Shown: positions 1 to 11,596 of the stretch, one piece after another
How the letters are laid out: each line of letters begins with the position of its first letter
Position numbering within the stretch: the stretch's first letter is position 1
DNA from: Pseudevernia furfuracea
Taxonomy: Eukaryota; Ascomycota; Lecanoromycetes; Lecanorales; Parmeliaceae
DNA length: 64,000 bases
Assembly: GCA_022315425.1 (NCBI GenBank)
Contig: JAIUPT010000040.1
Span: 248,001 to 312,000, forward strand
Reading direction: 5' to 3'
Position numbers and translations under genes: made by a program
Notes under the pieces: model-generated
Databases searched by the model: none
Told to the model about the DNA's origin: nothing
Seen by the model: only the letters and a program-made list of their open reading frames with translations

Positions 1-1044
1 GGTGGCCTGTTAATCATGATCCCCGCTGCAGACCGTCCAGCCTGGTGATGCTAGTCGGTGAGGACTGCGAACAACACTGTCCCATACGGCCAAGGTATTT
101 CTATCAAGCTTTCTGAAATGACAGTGAATCTGACACTCTTTCTAAGCAGGATCTTGTTGTAGCGCGAGAAAGTGGGCGGGGGAGAACAACGAACATCATT
201 CACAACTAGTGAGCCCAACTCCACTCCTCACGATCTAGATGATTCCCTCCTCCACAAAAGCCCATTAGCAGAGAAATCCCTCGCGATACTAACTGTAAAA
301 AGGCCCAAAGTGGCCGTTCTTCAATTTGTCGAAAACTACTGGGTTAGATCCTCGAGGATTGCTAGGATCATAGAAAATCGTAACAACCATGCCTCGTTCC
401 GTGACATCTGCAGACTGTCAGGTCGAACTTTCCATATTACAATAGTACTTACGACCCGATGGATATTGCCATTGATGAGGCCGCCATACCCCTGGCCGAA
501 GACAGCCGGTCAACACTGGCGCAAGGACTTCTGGTGGTGCCGAGAAGGCTGCAAGAGCAATGAGTAGAGCTATGCTTCCTATTAGACCGGCCTGTATCCT
601 AGGGCTTTCAGGGATTTCGGTCTGATAATCATAGACCTTGGGTAAAAGCTGAGGCATCCAGTGACGCGAGCCCGGTGCAGCGATGTGCTGGCGATCACCG
701 ACGGATGAGACAGCAGAGTATATACGTTGTGTATTGTTTGTTCTGAAGTGGTAGAAACCGAGGGGTCTCCAGCCTCCATTATTCAGATATATATGCTTCT
801 TTTCTGCATCGAATGGGACAACAAGTAACTGAGGCGCTTCCGGGTTTTGTGTGAATATGGTGGCGGCACTGTGAGTTTGGGCGACGGGATTATTGAGTGC
901 GACATGAGTCATGATGCCGCCTACCCAACGGAAAAGCATGCCATTTCTTCGAGTATACCCAGTTTGGGATTCGGGTGGGTCCCAGTGGAAAGGTCTTTTA
1001 ACGCGGTCTGGCTGCGCTCGATAGATGGACTCTAAGGGGTCAAT
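1..1044. other. 5' flank, no supported gene
   Basis: I see no convincing gene here. An open frame on the minus strand (418-939, about 170 codons) has one hydrophobic stretch near its C-terminus but no motif I recognise and no clear splice partners. It may be an exon of an unrecognised gene or chance. Confidence 0.4.
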
Positions 1045-2966
1045 TCAGGCATAGAAACTAATCTGAGCTAAGGTCAAGCTGCTGGGCTGGTGGATCCCTG
1101 AAATCGGCCCATCACTGTTGCTAATGCCTCTGTTGAGCGGTGAATTATCTGGTTCAACTCCGGCAACGAAAGTATCAACATTTACTCCTTTTTCGGTAGA
1201 CCTGTTTACTTGCTGCAAAGCATACTCAAAACGCCGGACGTCTTTTTGGCGAGTCTCCTCCTTGCGAAACCACTCCCTCCAATTATCGTCTGTCTCGTCC
1301 TGGTCCAGGTCATTCTCGTCTGACATTTCGAAGGCATCCAGGCTCGACACGGAATTTGGATCTTCTATATTGGGAGCCTCTGAGTCCTGGTCTCCTCGCG
1401 TGCTGTCTTCATCGAGCCCCGCAGAATCTGGGAGCGCAAAGACAGCGGTTTTCTGAAAATGGAGTGCGGCATGGCTGAAACTCGGATGCTTTTCTAAGCA
1501 GATAGGACACTCTTCGCGCCAGATATCACAAGGGCTCAGCGGATTGAGGTGGCGTGTCTGTGGTAGAGACTCCTTTGGATCTGGGCTTGGGCCATGAGTG
1601 GCTGGAGCCTGGTCGCTGGGACTAGCTGGCTGCAACTTCGTGTCTCGATGGGCTTTAACTTCATGGCTGATCCAGTCTTTGATGTTATCATACTGTTGAT
1701 CACCTTCTGTGCAGTCCTCATACGTACACACGTATGGCCTGAGATCCTTGAGTACATGACGTCTGGATACTTTTGTCAGTTATTTCTTACAAAGAAACCA
1801 GGCATTCAACTTACTCCCACGCCATTCTGGTAGAAGTGCGAGTCGAACAAAGGACGTGGCAGTATGGGCACTCGAAATGTTTGCCCGTGCAGAGCTTCTC
1901 GGGCAATGGCGGTATACTAACATGGTTTTCGTCGTCGTCTATGAACCAATTTGCACATGTTGAGCTTGAACCGACTGAAGCGGTATCGTTCAAATTGATA
2001 TTGGTTTCGTCGAGTCCGGTAGCTGTAGAAGGCAGAGAAAAGGCACCCTTCTCAGAACCTCGAGTGATTCCCATTATTTGCGCGAACCTAGTTTCCAGCT
2101 TCAACTTGTGTCTTCCCCATTGCCCGAACTGTCGTCTTCGATGAGTGTTTGCGCTTGCAAGGCGCTGGACCAAGTAATGATTCTTGCAATCTTCTGGCGA
2201 TCTCCGCCAGTAACGCGCCATGATCTCCGCCATATGTCGTAAGTCGAAGGAAGCGTACCAGTCCATGAGATCTACTCCGGTATCTTCATCATACTCATGA
2301 TAGCTTCTAGCTTTAGAGAATCCCAGCCTCGTCGCTGGGTTCCGTATCTTGAAAGAGAGCTTATATAGCCTATCCATAATGAGTTTCGCATTTTCCAGAA
2401 CAATGGTAGAGATCGACTCTTGCTGGTAGCTTAGGTATGTTTCGTCTTCTTCAGAGCTTTCTTCGCTCTCTGGATCCTCGCGATGGCCTTCCATGGTCTC
2501 TGAAGTTCTACTGCTATTTTCGACTTGGTCAGAGACATCCTCAGGACCGCGCAGGTTCGCCGCATATGAGCTAGATGCAGGCTGCGTATGAGTCTTGTCA
2601 TTCTTGACTTTGAAAACATTAGAGCTCTGCCGGATGAGGGAGGAATGAAGTTTTCAGAGAGGCTGTGGATAACGTACTCAGTGAGAGCGATCTCTCGAGA
2701 TCAACCAACAACTGCCTTGCGTATTCATACACTGAAGGGGCATCGCGGAATCTGTAATCCAGCGAACTGTGTCCCGAATCATACAAGCCAAGATCTTTGG
2801 CCCAAAGACCAAATCGCTGAGATTCATTCACCAATGCAGCATGAAGACCATTTTCCGTTCCCGAGGAGCTTAGCTCTACTGCGAGCGATTCAAACGCATG
2901 GTAAACACGATGGCCAATTGTGGCCAAAGCCTCATCGGCTTCCAGAATGAGCCGCGATGATTCCAT
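1045..2966 (-). CDS. Fungal C2H2 zinc-finger protein, 599 aa
   Basis: Three exons; introns at 2608-2677 and 1763-1814 give 600 codons including the stop. The N-terminus (ESSRLILEADEAL, then RFGLWAKDLGLY and YEYARQLLVDLERSL) is the helical module seen at the start of many fungal C2H2 proteins. The zinc-finger core spans the second intron: ECPYCHVLC, then ERHVLKDLRPYVCTYEDC, then HEVKAH. A second finger-like element, ECPICLEKHPSFSHAALHF, follows. The C-terminal third is acidic and probably disordered. Family members often belong to fungal NLR or heterokaryon-incompatibility repertoires, but no biochemical role is established. It is divergent to the DUF7580-like gene that starts 750 bp away, so the two may share a promoter. 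The splice junctions are my reconstruction; the family call is firm and the function unknown. Confidence 0.8.
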
Positions 2967-3716
2967 TAGTGAAGAAGACGACCTGAGAAAGATCTTGTTG
3001 GTAGGAGCGATTTCGTTTGGCTATGATAAAGGGAATTCCATCAGTGCGGGGGTGGACATCTCTCGACGCCTCAGGAAGTATGTGCGGCCTTTAGATTTTC
3101 TAATTGGCTACCATCGCGGGTGGGTGCATGTGGACTTCGTAGGAGTCAGGATAACGCTGTAGCTCATTACTCGACGGCTTTCACATTTGTTTGCTTGAGA
3201 AAGCCCCTGAAAAGAACATGGAGTAAGGATATGGGCTAATATTGGCATCGAGCTGCGCGGAAAGAGCACATTTTAAACGGCCATCCATGTGGCAGGATAC
3301 AAAAAAGAGAGCTCTCTGGCTACTTACGGGGTGGGGACAAGTTCCTATGCGACTAATTGGAAGTAGCCAGTCTCTTCCCCTGTTTGATAAACGCTAGCCT
3401 AAATTCATCTGCACGACGAAAACCCCTCGAGTTCATCTGCACGACGAAAACTCCTCGAGTTTGAAGGTGTGGCCTGGAGGCTTCTACAGCTAGGCTTGAT
3501 AAAGCATAGCGTGCTTGTCAGAGGGGCATATCCTCCTGCAGCTTGCTTCCACAGAACAACATCATTCTACCTACACATGACTGGGTTGTTGTCGTGATCA
3601 TATTACTCCTCGCGGCCTCGCGGATCATTCGTCCACTAGATTCGATGATCAAAATAATATCAACTTAAACCTAGCTGGTCGCTCGCTACCTTTGTGAAAG
3701 ATCAGGATTGGACGCG
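2967..3716. promoter_or_regulatory. Divergent intergenic region between C2H2 and DUF7580 genes
   Basis: This 750-bp region separates the two start codons (2966 on -, 3717 on +). It must hold both promoters. The only clear structure is a 28-bp tandem repeat at 3404-3459. I see no additional gene. Confidence 0.5.
3404..3459. repeat. 28-bp tandem repeat, two copies
   Basis: Copies at 3404-3431 and 3432-3459 begin TTCATCTGCACGACGAAAAC and end CTCGAG. They differ by a single C/T transition. The repeat lies about 260-310 bp upstream of the DUF7580 start codon. Confidence 0.9.
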
Positions 3717-5522
3717 ATGAGTGGTGCTGAGATTGCTGGCTTGATCCTCGGGGCTGTGCCATTGATGATAGCTGCGCTCGAGCAGTACAAGACGGCTCAC
3801 GCGTTTTTAAGCGACTTTAGAAACAAGTCCGCGCTCATTGACCGTCTATTAGGCGTGCTAAAGGAGCAAAAGTTCGAGATAGAATCAGAGTTCGCTCTTG
3901 TTTTGCGCGCAGCGGGGTGCAATATTAGTGGAGAGGATCTGCAGGCAATTTTCCTCAGGAGCGAAATCGCCGAAGAGCTCAGTCGATATCTCGGCCATGG
4001 CTATGACCCATACCGAAATGCGCTTGTTAGATGCCAAGCTTCCCTAGAGGACATTGTGAGAAAAATCAGGGGTCTCGTGCCCGAATTTTCGGTCAGTGGC
4101 ACTCCAGTACTGTGAAATTTATCCATTAGCGATTGATTAATACTGAACATGGGTCATGTCAAAGTCTGGTGATCTGAACGAACTAGTAAAGGCCAATAAG
4201 AGCAAGAACGGGAAATACGAGTTCAAACGACGCATCAGATTTAGTCTCAAGAAGAATGGGCTCGATCGACGCATCAGCCACCTCCGAGAGGCCATAAATG
4301 ACTTGGGGAAGCTGAGGGAACTCAGTGCGTTGCGACATGAGAACAGCGTGCAATACTGTTCTAGAACCATGGAGAAATTTGCAGTCTACCTCCAACGAGT
4401 CCAAGGACATGCGAACTCGCTGTATGGCGCGATAGCCCACAGGTTAGCTTCCGGATGCCATTCCGAGCATGGGACGAAATTCTATTTGGAAGGTCAATCG
4501 GCGGGCTTACAGAAAAAACCATTGCCTATCAACTTCAATTTGGATCTGCAAGCGCTGGAAGCATCAATCGTGGGGCGGGACCTGGACCATCAAATCCACA
4601 TCGAGGTGCTTGAGGATGACTTGAATGGGTGTGACTCATCAACGATTCTCACTTGGGTGAATGTACTAACAAAGGATGTAGGCCAAATTCTCAACAGGGG
4701 CCGGAGCGGTCTAGGGTCAAAGCCAACCTTCCAAACTCACTCAGGGCTCCCGGTCCATTGATGACAGACGTGCAAAATCTATGCTTGACACTTGACCGAG
4801 CGCGACAAGAAAGCAAGACCTTGAAGATGTTTCTGTCACCACGTGACGGTCTTTGCAGCTGTTACGGGCCTCCATCCCTTGGCGGAAGAATTTTCTCTGA
4901 GGATAATACATGCGGAATTATTACCCTGGAGCAAATTCTTCTCCAAACGTCGAGCGATAAGTCATCGCGGGTGGAGTGGAACCTTATTCAGCGAATGAAC
5001 CTATCATTCAGCTTGGCCTCATCGCTTCTGCAACTCTACTCGACACCTTGGCTGTCTGAGCCCTGGACGAAGGGGACGATCTGTTTCTGGCGTCACGGAG
5101 TGTCTTCGCAGGCCAATGATGTGGTTCTGGCTTTCGAGCCAAACCGTCCCTTCGTCGTCCATAGATTTGATGAAGCTCCAGCAACTCGTCCACCGTACAA
5201 AGTAGAGCCTAGGTATCAATTATTGAACCTAGGCATAGTACTACTGGAAATCAGGCATCAAAGATCATTTGAGTCTTGGGCGTCATCTCATAACTTGGAC
5301 CTGGACAGCTCTTTTGGCAGTCGATACATTGCAGCATCTACGTGGCTGCGTGACTCTGTCGGCGAGATGGAGCCTTCCTACTTCGATGCTGCAGCTCGGT
5401 GTATTGAATTCACTTTCCAGACACAGCCTGCCATTCTGAATTGGGAAGATTTAGGCTTCAGGAAGGCTGTCTGCGAGCTGGTGCTCAAGCCGTTATGGAC
5501 TAATTGCTCCACCATCGTCTAA
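3717..5522 (+). CDS. DUF7580-like fungal protein, 564 aa
   Basis: Three exons; introns at 4107-4164 and 4629-4681 (the latter with a GTACTAAC branch point) give 565 codons. The start is the ATG at 3717. The N-terminus MSGAEIAGLILGAVPLMIAA is the short hydrophobic HeLo-like start typical of this family. A helical middle follows (KRRIRFSLKKNG, DRRISHLREAINDL), then the conserved DUF7580 block (RMNLSFSLASSLLQLYSTPW, KVEPRYQLLNLGIVLLEI). The block is kinase-like in layout, but no catalytic lysine or HRD motif is visible. Family members are abundant in filamentous ascomycetes and are often linked with prion-like or incompatibility proteins; function is not established. Its divergent C2H2 neighbour suggests a functional pair, which is inference only. 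Confidence 0.82.
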
Positions 5523-6147
5523 TACCTAGTCAACATACGAGTCAACATGAAGATATACTGTTGACAGGACACATTCTTCTAGCACCAAGCTGGAGTGCGT
5601 TGATTTAGTCTTTACCGCCGCCTGAATGGCATACACTCTCTTCTCACATATAGTCAGATTCTCCACTCTCTTGAAGTCAGGAAAATACGTGAATGAACGG
5701 CTGCACGGTAACTCATGCAAGTCCTTTTGAGTTTGGGGTTTCTGCTGGAAGGGCACGAAAAATATGCCGAAGAAGCCGATGGGTACAGATTGGCCTCGGA
5801 ACATTCATTTGTATCATGATGAGAGGTATATGTTGAAGGGCAAGAGGAATTGTTAATGGATGAGATGTAGGACGGATAGATTCTATGGGTTTGGAGGCCG
5901 AATTTCAACAGTATAAGAGATAGTTGAGCGTAGGACCCTCGGACATTCAAAGTGTTAAGAATTTCTGCAGGCGCATGTTAATAGAAACACTGCACGTGAC
6001 TTTGCGTTTCGTCAGAATCACGTAATCTAGTAGGCTTGACGCGCCAAGACTCATACTCTATGTATTGCCGCCAAATTTGTCTCCCACCTGCCCCCTAACC
6101 TACCCCAAATATACTCACACTATTCCAACGACTATCCATCCACGAAA
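5523..6147. other. Intergenic, nothing recognised
   Basis: Only short open frames without recognisable motifs are present. No RNA gene or repeat was seen. Confidence 0.5.
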
Positions 6148-6671
6148 ATGCCCAAAGCAGCCCGTCGCACCAGCGGCCCCAGCGCCACATCCAACCGAAC
6201 AGCTCCCTACCCAAAAGCTCCCCCCAAAACAAAAACGAAGCGCGCGACCGACAAAGAGAACGTCGACCCCAACCCCACTCTCTCTACTAACGTCCCTGCT
6301 ACCACAACGCGACCATCGTCCGGCGTAAGTTCGACAAGCTCATCGCCGACAAAGGCACCATCCCGGGCACGAGCAAAGTATGGAACAAGGCTGCTATGGT
6401 GGCCAAGATGCAAGAGCTGGAGGCGCGTGGATATCCAGTGAAATACAACAAGAATGCTAGTGGTCCGAAGGCGAGATCGTTGGAGGATATTCTGAAGAAG
6501 AGCGGGCACATGGGTGGAGGAGATCTGAAGAAGAGCGGGCACATGGGTGGAGGAGATAGGTATGCTATACATGCACTCTTACAGAATGACGAAGTGTTGA
6601 TACTGACATCGAATAGTCCATGCTACTACCGGGGAAACGCGATGTTGGAAAAACTGGGAATCTACAACTAA
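6148..6671 (+). CDS. Small basic KEN-box protein, model uncertain
   Basis: The ATG at 6148 opens a basic, proline-rich N-terminus containing DKENVDP, a classic KEN degron context for APC/C-mediated destruction. A second, clearly coding segment in another frame begins about 6330 (FDKLIADKGTIPGTSKVWNK, then MVAKMQELEARGYPVKYN). An intron must join them. The best candidate is 6262-6329, which keeps frame and has a CTACTAAC branch point but a poor donor (GTCGAC). Near the C-terminus an 11-residue unit, LKKSGHMGGGD, is perfectly duplicated. A further intron at 6560-6616 has a good GTATGC donor and TAG acceptor. I do not recognise the family. The gene is probably real, but the ends and first junction are unsure. 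Confidence 0.45.
6492..6557 (+). repeat. Perfect 33-bp tandem duplication inside a coding region
   Basis: Two identical 33-bp units (6492-6524 and 6525-6557) begin CTGAAGAAGAGCGGGCACAT. The duplication preserves the reading frame and adds 11 residues. Confidence 0.92.
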
Positions 6672-6950
6672 GAGTAAGCCGAGACTGGAGGCTGAGAAGG
6701 AGTAAGTAACCATTTCAATTTTTGCCATCGCGTCGCTTCACTCCACTTGTCCGAAGGTTCTCCGAGATCCTCACATTTCAATGCCAGATACCCAGGCGGC
6801 TAGTTCAGAGACGATCGTAAAACGCGCCATGTCACGGTGCTAGCGGGTGTACCAGCTCCACGTGATGCTTGGAAACCTCACGCGCGATGTCCTGCTCAGC
6901 CAGAAGTGTCACTGAAGGCTTTTGAGCCTGAAGCGTCGCCTCAGACAACG

Positions 6951-7223
6951 ATGCCAACACAGGTCGCACAACACGCCGCTCCTACTTTGGCAGACCAGCC
7001 ACCGCTTCCAAGTGCAGGACCGGCACCTCCTCCACCACCCCCTGCTGGCCTACGCAACATACCAGCACACGCGCCCCCCGCACCTACTCTCGTTCTTCCC
7101 CTCCAGGCCTCGTCTCCCATCACTGCGTACTTCAGGCCGCTTGCTCCTGCTCCCGTACCTGTTGATAATCCTGCGCCAAATACATTTCAGCCTGCTGCTT
7201 TTGTCAGGGCGCCACCGTACTAA
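6951..7223 (+). CDS. Proline-rich open frame, possibly a 3' exon of the KEN-box gene
   Basis: The frame from the ATG at 6951 to the stop at 7223 encodes about 90 residues rich in Pro and Ala, with a run of seven prolines. It contains SSPITAYF, which loosely resembles a PCNA-interacting (PIP) box of the form xxxIxxYF. The frame is also open upstream of the ATG. It could be a separate small gene or a distal exon of the gene at 6148, but I found no decisive splice junction. A chance frame is possible, since the composition is low in complexity. Confidence 0.3.
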   Translation: MPTQVAQHAAPTLADQPPLPSAGPAPPPPPPAGLRNIPAHAPPAPTLVLPLQASSPITAYFRPLAPAPVPVDNPAPNTFQPAAFVRAPPY

Positions 7224-7574
7224 TGTAAAGTGTGCACTCCTGGGGCTACCTAATGGACACCGACGCTGGGATCCAAAGAAAGTTTCTATGATCTGCGGGC
7301 CAGGTTTGCTGATGCCTTCGGTGGCGGAGCTGAACAAGGCGGGGAGATAGATCGTGGGGTCGAATCTGTGACGTAGGATACAAGTGGAAAACATGGAGAT
7401 GTAATTTTAGCTTCATCACGATGCTAATCATCTGGACTATCTTGTGCTGTGCTTTGCACTTTTATCGTGCCATCGTTTACCTTTGATTGACCAATCTTGA
7501 TTCAAGACAATGACAGCAGCGACTACATTTGTCAATACACTGGTTCTTCCTCGCATGGCAGGGCTTGCAGTATT

Positions 7575-9269
7575 CTACTCTACCGCCGAAAGAGGTGTCA
7601 CCTCCACGATGGGCCCTGTGTACGTCTTCCTTGCCCACAAAGCATAATACAATACCGCAAAGAGCACGACCGACCCCGTCATCAAAACGCTAAAATTCAT
7701 ATGTGCAGCTGTAACCGGCGTCGCGACGGGCCAAAAGCTAAAGAAGAAGATGATAATACCGAAACCCACTGCCCAGGCGTTGACGATGATACCGAAAACG
7801 CCGGGAAGATGAAACGGTCCCCAGACAAGCTGGTTAGCCTCGCCCGTATCATTTGCTACGTCTGTCGCCTTTCTGATAGCACCGGTGCATCGGCGCCAGA
7901 GGAGAAGGCTTTCAGTGATGATGTAAGAAGCGTAGAGACTGCTTACGCTAAGGGAGACGACATCGTTGAACGCGGTCGAAGAGCCGATGTTGATCAGGCC
8001 GATGAGACAGGCGATCAGGGATATAATCATGACTGCAAGGAACGGGATCGCGGTCTTAGGTTGCACCTGCGAGCTATCAGCCAGGAAGGGTGAACAAATT
8101 TGACAGAGTAGTGAACGAACCTTGCTCACAGATCGCCACCCCGGAAGACCCCTATCGCGCGCAAAAGCCCACACCAAGCGGGATGTCGTGGCCACGAACG
8201 CAATAGTTGCAGCAACATCCATAACGATGAGGATAGCAATCAGTACAGAAGCTCCGGCTTTGGAGCCCGTTGCGTCATAGAGGATTTCCATAAATGGATA
8301 GCCCAAGACTCCGGTAGGACTTGCCAGAGCTGCAGTGATGTCAGGTGTGACGAAGAGCACAGCGATGACAATCGCAAACCCGAGGGCTCCGTTGAGAACG
8401 GTAGTCGTGAGCATCGACCATGGTACCACGACTTCTGCATTATTGATTTCCTCGGCCATGTGAACGGCGCTATCGCATCCGAACATTGCATAAACGTTGC
8501 CGACAAGACCTATGAAAAACGATAAGCCCTGCGACGGCCATGCGCCCCCATTCGAAAATTGTGTGAAGACATCGCGGGCCGAGGCTCTGTTCGGAGCCAA
8601 GTGGACCACTGGAATCAACACGGCAAAAAATCCAACCACGTGCACAACCAAGATGAACTTTTCGATCGTGGGCAGTACTCTGCTCGTAACCGTATTGATG
8701 AAGACAGCGACAACGATGATCCCCCAGAAAAGCAAGGTCCCATGCCACAACTCCGGGACGTAATTGTCATGATTCAATTGGACCAACGCGACAATCGTAG
8801 TACCGCCGAAGTACCCGCCTCCAGCAAGAAGGGATTGCCACCCACAAATCACCAGCCAGCCCATGATATAGCTAAGAAATTTACGGCACCATGGAGGGGC
8901 GAGCATCCAAACCCAGTGGTACTGGCCACCGGCGGTAGGAGCCATTGAGGCCAGCTCCGCCATGGTCGTGAAAACTGCGATGGTTCCAATCCAAACCAGG
9001 AGATAGCCGTACACCAGACCGGCGGAACCTCCATTTGTAAGGCCCGCGGTGAAAAGAATCAGGGATCCCTCCCAGGTGATTAAGATTGTGCAAGTGAATC
9101 CGAGAATGCTAAGGAATCCAAACCGCCGCTCAAGCACGGACTTTTTACCCAGTCGAGCCAGCACTTGCACATCACGCTCTCCCTTGGTGACGGGCTGAAT
9201 GTCGGAATGATAAGGTCCCTTCTCCGTGCGGTCTTTCTCGGCCGAGAAAGGCCCATCGGTAGTCTTCAT
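7575..9269 (-). CDS. APC-superfamily amino-acid/choline permease (ACT family)
   Basis: Two exons; an in-frame intron at 8067-8120 (GTTCGT...CGCAG) leaves a 546-aa protein from the ATG at 9269. The sequence has about 12 hydrophobic segments. The cytoplasmic N-terminus is followed by RRFGFLSILGFTCTILITWE. The family hallmark AEEINNAEVVVPWSM is present, as are TMAELASMAPTAGGQYHW and TSRLVWAFARDRGLPGW. The closest kinds of protein are fungal GABA, choline and other amino-acid permeases of the ACT family. It should act as a plasma-membrane (or vacuolar) proton-coupled uptake carrier; the substrate cannot be read from sequence. An upstream extension of the frame begins with TTG and is not used. No neighbour suggests a shared pathway. 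Confidence 0.9.
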   Translation of the reverse strand: MKTTDGPFSAEKDRTEKGPYHSDIQPVTKGERDVQVLARLGKKSVLERRFGFLSILGFTCTILITWEGSLILFTAGLTNGGSAGLVYGYLLVWIGTIAVFTTMAELASMAPTAGGQYHWVWMLAPPWCRKFLSYIMGWLVICGWQSLLAGGGYFGGTTIVALVQLNHDNYVPELWHGTLLFWGIIVVAVFINTVTSRVLPTIEKFILVVHVVGFFAVLIPVVHLAPNRASARDVFTQFSNGGAWPSQGLSFFIGLVGNVYAMFGCDSAVHMAEEINNAEVVVPWSMLTTTVLNGALGFAIVIAVLFVTPDITAALASPTGVLGYPFMEILYDATGSKAGASVLIAILIVMDVAATIAFVATTSRLVWAFARDRGLPGWRSVSKVRSLLCQICSPFLADSSQVQPKTAIPFLAVMIISLIACLIGLINIGSSTAFNDVVSLSVSSLYASYIITESLLLWRRCTGAIRKATDVANDTGEANQLVWGPFHLPGVFGIIVNAWAVGFGIIIFFFSFWPVATPVTAAHMNFSVLMTGSVVLFAVLYYALWARKTYTGPIVEVTPLSAVE

Positions 9270-11596
9270 GCTTGCAGCTGGGCACTGTTCTGAGCAAATT
9301 CGGTAAGGTTGGCCGGGAATGGGGACAACGGCCTTCAAAGGTTATCGGTCTGCAACCGCAATTGCTCGCACATACAATATCCTCCCAGTAGGCCCTCGAT
9401 TTCCCCCGAATAGGCTCGCAGATGCTTGAATGTGATCGAAGTTTGCCAAAGTCTTGAGATTAATCGGCCGACGAGCTTTCTTTGATGCAAATGCACGTAT
9501 GAACTTCATAACGGGTCTAGAAGTAATGGTGCCTGGCACTTACCTCGCTATCTTGGTCATAGATAGCATAATCTGAAGGATTTGAAGGATTCGTTCGATG
9601 CGGAGAACCTTGTTGAACTCTCACGTCTATGTGCATTAGTGCTTCGACTAGGTGCGCGCGCAACCAGTCTTAGTGTACCCCACGAGATCTCTTGGCGACG
9701 ACTTTGAGACTACTCTATCGCTGGGGTGGCGAATGAACTTGTACTTTGAAAAGCTCTATTCTTTCAGCCGGCAATCGGGCGGCGTGCGGTACGATCTAGA
9801 AATGCTATGCTCCAGCCCAATTTTTGGTGGCAGCATTAACAAAGACTCGGCTTTTGAAAGTCTGCATAGTCGTACGGCCCAGGCAGTGAAGGTACAAGGC
9901 AGTTGGCGGGTCCCTTTCGCCTTTCAGGGTCAAGCCGAAGCTCATGCGAAAGAATGGAATCTCAACCAATCCCGTCTTAGCGAAATTGAGCATCATCTTC
10001 TATTAAACAACATGCAAGTGGAATAATTTATTCACACTATTCACACTATTATTGATCTAGTATATGTAGTCTAGCTTTTAAAGAGTACATATTGTAGCGC
10101 TATCCTATCGCAATTGTGGCTAACTACTATGCGGGGCTGGCGATGGTGGAAATAATTGATTTTCCAGGGCAAACCGCGTCAACTATCCTGAGATTTCCAA
10201 AACCGAGGAAGGTGATACCCGACTTAACACACATACTGTTTGGCGGAGGTATTTAGTTCGTATTAGGTTCGATTCCTAATGGCGCTGGTACAATGGTGTT
10301 GCGGTGCTTTTATTTTCCATACACACACACACACGTATGCAGACACACATACACACACACACACGTATGCACACACACCTATCCAATTCATCCACAGCCT
10401 CATCATAGACCGCAAGACCAGGTTTCATTCATCAGCCAGCTGCATTCCCTCACGATCTTCAAGTATACATCCGAAAAAAAGGGCCCCCCTTCTAGCCTTT
10501 ACGCGTGTTCGGGACTTTGAAGACTAAATGAAAGAGAGAGTTGCAACGAAGAGAGGCAAAGGTGCAAAAAAGGGGGGGGGGGAAGTTCCGGGGGTACTCC
10601 CGGAAGATATATATGCTTGAGGGGATATGGATGCTTTTTGAGGGGTTTGTTGAGTGAAACGGGGGGCACGCATATGAGCATTTTCTGCTAGAAGGTGCCC
10701 ATCAGAGAAGACGGAGCGAGTAGTCGTCGTCGACAACAACAGCTATGCGCCGCGGCGAATACGGGGCGTATTCAAGAGACACAGTCGAAGCTGATGACGA
10801 GGAGGAAGGATTTCCGATCTCGATTTCGATTCCGATTCCGATTCCGACGACAATGATGACGATGACAAATGAAGGGGAAGCATCAGCGCGGTGACGCCCG
10901 TGACTCTATATCTCTGAACGGGTCAAGACCTTCTTTCTTTGGCGAATGATGAATACCTTTGCTCTTGGGGCTTTTGAAAAGTTTTTGGGATGGATGATGA
11001 CGGCGCTCGAGGCGCCCGTGTAGATAGAGTATGTCTACTGTCTAGTCTAAAACTCATCGTACCCGGAAGTCGAAAGCTAAGCCCTCCCTACCTGGATGCG
11101 AGGGGGATGTCAACGTATCAAAAAGGTGGTATTACATCCCAAATTACCTTTTTCCCTCTGACACATCTCTCGATTAGACCTCGTGCGTCGACTAGTAGCT
11201 TGTGCACATGGTACATAAATACAAAAGAGACAGTAGGTGCTTCATTGACGTGAATAAACCTCGTAGTGGAAGATTCTAGCATATTGTGGATCGGAGAAGC
11301 CTAGTCTAATCGACCCGGAAAGACTTACGGAGAAGCATGTTTGATTGTTCAAAGTTCGACTAGTAAAAAAAAGCTGCCAGTATCACATCTCTCATTTGAG
11401 CTCTCATCATCCTTCTAAAAAATAGAACCCGCTCACCGGCATCATCTCTTTTCGCTCCACCAGTGGTTCCAGTATCGCCGAAGAAATGATGCACGCTTCG
11501 GACCTGATGTGAAGTTGAACCCAGGCACGGCCTCCAGAAACAGGAAGCCGGAGGAGCCCCGAGCTATGCGGGCTCACTTATCATACACTCACTCCC
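9270..11596. other. Intergenic, 2.3 kb
   Basis: I see no supported gene. The stretch contains a CA microsatellite (10319-10378), a G-run near 10570-10582 and an isolated tRNA T-arm-like sequence near 10262-10280 without the remaining arms. Confidence 0.5.
10319..10378. repeat. CA microsatellite with a duplicated CGTATGC interruption
   Basis: (AC)n is interrupted by GTATGC twice. A 20-bp block at 10321-10340 recurs exactly at 10351-10370, so the tract grew by segmental duplication as well as slippage. Confidence 0.9.

Noticed and set aside
418..939. Minus-strand frame of 173 codons as a gene
   Set aside because: One hydrophobic stretch but no recognisable family, and no splice signals tie it to a neighbour; left as undecided sequence.
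10255..10290. tRNA-like T-arm containing GGTTCGATTCC
   Set aside because: The T-stem and loop fit (TTAGG-TTCGATT-CCTAA), but no matching acceptor strand, D-arm or anticodon arm lies at the right distance upstream.
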